Source of the DNA: Chlorobiaceae bacterium
Lineage (GTDB): Bacteria; Bacteroidota; Chlorobiia; Chlorobiales; Chlorobiaceae
Direction: 5' to 3'
Length of the DNA: 11,272 nucleotides
Assembly (NCBI GenBank): GCA_013336025.1
Contig: JAAXUM010000021.1
Location: 1-11,272, forward strand
The position numbers and the translations under genes are program-made. This document shows, in pieces, positions 9,201-11,272 of the stretch. Within the stretch, counting starts at the first letter, position 1. Each line of letters opens with the position of its first letter. The notes beneath the pieces were generated by a model that saw nothing but the letters and a program-made list of their open reading frames with translations, was not told where the DNA came from and ran no database searches.

Positions 9201-10089
9201 AGCCCATCATGTTGATGAGCATGTCGATATTGTTATGCGTAAACCACTCTCTGGTGGCAACATGTCCCTCAACACCCATCACAAAAACAGGCAGGGGATT
9301 AAGACCCTTTGCTTCAATGGCCCGGATGGTGTTGTCGATATACTCCTTTTCCTGCAGAAGATGCTTGCGGAAAAAGAGAAGACCGATATTGCGTTTTTTC
9401 GAAGCAGTACGGTCGTGTTTATGCAACCACTTTTCATAGTGGTGAAGATCTTTCTGGTATTCGGGAGCCGCAGGATGGTAAAATCCCATGGTGGGAACTT
9501 CCTGCACCTTTTCAACTTTCACGTCAACCGCAAAATATTCTGCCATGATGTAGTTGAACATCGAGGCGAGGTTGTCGGTGGTCGGATGCATCCAGTAGGT
9601 ATAGACCTGCATCCAGTTTTTGAAATCTTTTGCTTTTTTCGGAATGAGCGGCAGCATGGTGCGCATGATTTTCAGCAGCTTCATGTAGCCGTACAGCGCA
9701 TCCTCGTCGCGCCCTTTCACCAGCATTTTTGCAACTTTTTTTACAATATCGGGCATCCCGCTACCGTCGCCCGACACGACATAGGTGCCGATTTTGGTCA
9801 TCTGCATGACTTCCGGCATGGATTCGTAAGCGAAAACCGTGGTGACGCTGGAGTGCTGAAGCTGCTCCTGCAGCCAGTCAGCCTGCCCCTTGAACTGAAT
9901 CAGGGTGGTAAAGACACAGTCAGCATTTCGGATAGCCTCAGCCGTTTCAGGATTCTGATGTTCAAGGTCCTGATCGGTCCATTGAGTCAGCTCGGCGTGG
10001 GCGCTGATTTTCTCTTTGACTTCACGCCAGACCCGCTGATTGCATTGTTCCATTCCGACAATAGCGGCAATTCTGATTTTATCGTGCAT
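6286..10089 (-). CDS. bchS: Magnesium chelatase H subunit paralog BchS
   Basis: This is a second porphyrin-binding chelatase subunit, expected to insert Mg2+ into protoporphyrin IX with the shared BchI-BchD motor. Green sulfur bacteria carry the paralogs BchH, BchS and BchT; loss of BchS in Chlorobaculum tepidum is reported, from memory, to reduce chlorosome bacteriochlorophyll strongly. From the ATG at 10089 it has 1267 residues, collinear with the BchH encoded at 1525-5367. It has a BchH-like N-terminal domain, an active-site block HIGMHGTVEWMPGLQ (572-586) and [20 protein letters not shown] (611-630). The C-terminal region carries KLLNPKWFETMLDQG and ends in LQEIYSDLEDRLEGI. Compared with BchH, Thr is replaced by Met and the PGKQ lysine by Leu, while the block's Glu (Glu580) is kept. 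A TTG four codons upstream (10101) could also start the frame; I prefer the ATG, though neither has a Shine-Dalgarno site. BchS rather than BchT rests on the position near bchH. Confidence 0.85.
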   Translation of the reverse strand: MHDKIRIAAIVGMEQCNQRVWREVKEKISAHAELTQWTDQDLEHQNPETAEAIRNADCVFTTLIQFKGQADWLQEQLQHSSVTTVFAYESMPEVMQMTKIGTYVVSGDGSGMPDIVKKVAKMLVKGRDEDALYGYMKLLKIMRTMLPLIPKKAKDFKNWMQVYTYWMHPTTDNLASMFNYIMAEYFAVDVKVEKVQEVPTMGFYHPAAPEYQKDLHHYEKWLHKHDRTASKKRNIGLLFFRKHLLQEKEYIDNTIRAIEAKGLNPLPVFVMGVEGHVATREWFTHNNIDMLINMMGFGFVGGPAGATTPGASSAARDEILGKINAPYVVSQPLFIQDFTSWKSQGVVPLQSAMTYSLPEMDGAVCPVVLGAIRDGRLQTVPDRLERLAGFAKKFSDLRHTPNKDKKVAMVAYDYPPGMGKKASAALLDVPKSIYSILLKLRDEGYNVGEIPESPEALLAMLDKATDYEIQAHEQDCFAIDRDRFYSITSDRERERIEGRWGGFPGDVAPIKPDKLFIGGLTLGNIFIGIQPRLGIQGDPMRLLFDKENTPHHQYIAFYRWISRVFGANALVHIGMHGTVEWMPGLQLGVTADCWSDALLGEVPHFYIYPINNPSEANIAKRRGYATMISHNIPPLARAGLYKELPAFKEMLNDYRERGLEKIVDVETEEVILTKAQQLNLTDDCPRMEQENFQDYISRLYTYMMELEGRLISNSLHVFGETPKLDTQVTTITEYLKVRGNEKSLPSIIMQATGENRTYGDYASLATRARKGEPLALKAREVVDDHTREFISETIFGRSNPTTVFNKITGGSKVSPEMVEAINSSLQDGLALKRALEDNRNEMKGLLRALAGEYIPSGSGGDLVRDGAGILPTGRNIHAIDPWRIPSELAFKRGKQIAETILARHIEENNGDYPETIAQVLWGLDTIKSKGEAVAVIIHLMGAEPAYDAQGKISHYRLVPIEKLGRPRIDVLIQISSIFRDTFGVLVDHLDKLVKDAAKADEPHEMNHIKKHVDAALKEGKDFESATSRLFTQSPGAYGSQVEELVEDSAWESEEDLDNMFIKRTGFAYGGNRYGDQQTDILKGLLSTVDRVVQQVDSAEFGITDIDRYFSSSGALQLSARRRNPKGDNVKLNYVETFTADVKIDDADKALKVEFRTKLLNPKWFETMLDQGHSGAAEISNRFTYMLGWDAVTKGVDDWVYKEAAETYAFDPKMRERLMKVNPKAFKNIVGRMLEASGRGMWSADPDMIEKLQEIYSDLEDRLEGIEI

Positions 10090-10171
10090 AGGAGATAACA
10101 AAGATGTGCTTTGAATGGTGGTTCTACAGGATTGCCAAATGTAATAAAATCATTCGATGAATGCTACACCT
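10090..10171 (-). promoter_or_regulatory. Probable bchS leader and promoter region
   Basis: A terminator separates the receptor gene from bchS, so the promoter of the bch operon should lie in these roughly 80 bp, unless bchS is read by transcript that passes the terminator. The best pair I can find on the minus strand is TTGGCA (10133-10138) and TTCAAA (10110-10115), 17 bases apart. The first is near consensus and the second is poor. A short dyad, CATTC/GAATG (10151-10155 with 10159-10163), lies just upstream and could be an operator. The assignment to this region is reasonable; the exact elements are guesses. Confidence 0.3.
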
Positions 10172-10213
10172 AAAAAACAGGAAGCCTGTCATTCGAAGTG
10201 AATGACAGGCTTC
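10172..10213 (-). terminator. Intrinsic terminator of the TonB-dependent receptor gene
   Basis: GAAGCCTGTCATT (10181-10193) and AATGACAGGCTTC (10201-10213) form a perfect 13-bp stem with a 7-base loop. On the minus strand the stem is followed, after CTG, by six T (10172-10177). It begins 32 bp after the receptor stop codon. On the plus strand the stem is followed by TTTTCT, so it could also act on antisense transcripts. It makes the receptor gene a transcription unit separate from the bch genes. Confidence 0.9.
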
Positions 10214-10245
10214 TTTTCTAAAAGAACGGTACAGAGCGATGTTTC

Positions 10246-11272
10246 TCAGTACACGAAATCAATACCGGCAACAAAGCTTCTTCCCGGAGCACGGAACCAT
10301 TCAGCTTCTTCATACTGCTCGTTGGTGAGGTTGTTGCAGATGAAGCTGAGCCCGATGTTCTCTGTAGCCTTGAATTTTGCCCCAAGGGTAAAGACCAGAA
10401 AATCACCAGGATAGTTAGCACCCTGAGGATTGGTGTAGGTGCTGGTTGCCTTGTACTTTCCTACATAGCGTCCTGTGCCGAAAAGAGCAAGGCTCTTTGT
10501 TGCGTTCCAGTTGACGCTGAGTGAAGCAGTGTGTTCAGGTCTGTAAGTCAGCCATTCAGGATCAGGATTCTGATCGATTGTGGGATTTGCTCCTTTCACA
10601 TAGCTTTTATTCTTGGCATTCATGTAGCTGTAACCAAGGTTCAGTGTCAGGTCATCTGTAGGCCTTATGTTAAGGCTGGTCTCGATTCCCCAGATACGTG
10701 CCTTTGCGATGTTCTCATAATGAAAAACCACCGGCCGCATAAATGTCTTGCTGATGTTTTTGGACTCGATAAGGTTGTCGTAATCATTGATGTAGGCAGC
10801 AATGTCGAGCGAGACCCTGTCACCGAACTGCTTGTAAACGCCAAGTTCATATGCAGAAAGGGTTTCCTTGTCAAGGGCAGGGTTCGGGTTGCCCATAAAC
10901 AGTCCTGCGTCGCGAACAAAGCGCTCTGCCAGTGTCGGAGCACGGAAGCTTTTGCCCCATGATGCACGGAAAGCGAGATCATCCAGAGGCTTGAAGTTCA
11001 GAGCAATACGAGGACTGAGCGCATCTACTGACTGATTCTCAATCGGAAGCGTCAGCGTTGGTGTGGCGGCTATACTGTAGTCCTTGAAAGTCACCTCACT
11101 GGCATCAATACCGCTCCAGTCATAACGAAGGGACATGAGAGCTGTCAGCTGGTCGGTTATTTTCCATTCGTCCTGAAGGAAGAGTGCTGCATTTTTTTCG
11201 CCGATATCGCCAAATTCTCCAGCATTTGTAACCTTGGCAGAATACTGGGTAGATGAGAGATCAACAATGTTT
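10246..11272 (-). CDS. TonB-dependent outer-membrane receptor (C-terminal 341 residues, 5' end outside the window)
   Basis: This is the barrel part of a TonB-dependent receptor, which imports a scarce ligand such as a siderophore, haem or cobalamin across the outer membrane using TonB energy. The frame stays open to the right edge, so the internal methionine at 11136 is not the true start. Visible marks are alternating amphipathic strands typical of a beta-barrel, [20 protein letters not shown], the family segment [18 protein letters not shown] (about 101-118 of the fragment), and the closing [20 protein letters not shown]. The chain ends in an aromatic residue (FVY), as outer-membrane barrels do. 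The plug domain, TonB box and signal peptide are missing, so the ligand cannot be read. The overall look is BtuB/CirA-like. It is followed by its own terminator, and I see no direct link to the bch operon other than position. Confidence 0.9.
   Translation of the reverse strand, partial: NIVDLSSTQYSAKVTNAGEFGDIGEKNAALFLQDEWKITDQLTALMSLRYDWSGIDASEVTFKDYSIAATPTLTLPIENQSVDALSPRIALNFKPLDDLAFRASWGKSFRAPTLAERFVRDAGLFMGNPNPALDKETLSAYELGVYKQFGDRVSLDIAAYINDYDNLIESKNISKTFMRPVVFHYENIAKARIWGIETSLNIRPTDDLTLNLGYSYMNAKNKSYVKGANPTIDQNPDPEWLTYRPEHTASLSVNWNATKSLALFGTGRYVGKYKATSTYTNPQGANYPGDFLVFTLGAKFKATENIGLSFICNNLTNEQYEEAEWFRAPGRSFVAGIDFVY

Noticed and set aside
6286..10089. Reading this gene as cobaltochelatase CobN.
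   Set aside because: Its N-terminal domain and the C-terminal KLLNPKW and LEDRLEGI blocks follow BchH throughout, and it sits among bch genes; CobN shares only the core domain.
9235..10098. A 287-codon plus-strand frame opposite the 5' part of bchS.
   Set aside because: It is antisense to conserved coding sequence and its translation shows no known motif, so it is a shadow frame.
10246..11136. The methionine at 11136 as the start of a complete 296-residue protein.
   Set aside because: The same frame continues without a stop to the window edge and encodes typical receptor barrel sequence, so this is an internal methionine.

Overview
The window comes from a green sulfur bacterium (Chlorobiaceae; Chlorobium/Chlorobaculum/Pelodictyon-like). 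Three things point there. Two divergent magnesium-chelatase H subunits lie almost next to each other. They share a cluster with the Mg-protoporphyrin methyltransferase gene bchM and the anaerobic cyclase gene bchE. The neighbouring gene encodes a TonB-dependent outer-membrane receptor, which argues against Chloroflexi, the other phototrophs with several BchH paralogs. The species cannot be fixed from the sequence alone.

Every supported gene lies on the minus strand, so transcription runs from high to low coordinates. From the right: the 3' part of a TonB-dependent receptor gene (10246-11272, 5' end outside the window) ends at a strong intrinsic terminator (10172-10213). After a short leader comes bchS (6286-10089), the BchS-type H subunit. 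A 1.2-kb stretch separates it from bchH. That stretch holds a degenerate 19-bp tandem repeat (6033-6108), a small predicted exported protein of unknown function (5539-5946) and a long A/T-rich hairpin upstream of bchH (5469-5518). bchH (1525-5367) is followed after 45 bp by bchM (784-1479). A 174-bp gap with three inverted repeats leads to bchE (1-609, running off the left edge).

The genes cover three consecutive steps of bacteriochlorophyll synthesis. BchH and BchS would each bind protoporphyrin IX and, with the BchI and BchD subunits encoded elsewhere, insert Mg2+. BchM methylates the C13 propionate of Mg-protoporphyrin IX. BchE, an oxygen-independent, cobalamin- and radical-SAM-dependent enzyme, forms the isocyclic ring. 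Having two H subunits together is known for this group and is thought to help divide flux between chlorosome and reaction-centre pigments. I see no undescribed enzyme system. The less explained parts are the intercistronic structures, the small exported protein and the receptor next to a B12-dependent pathway.
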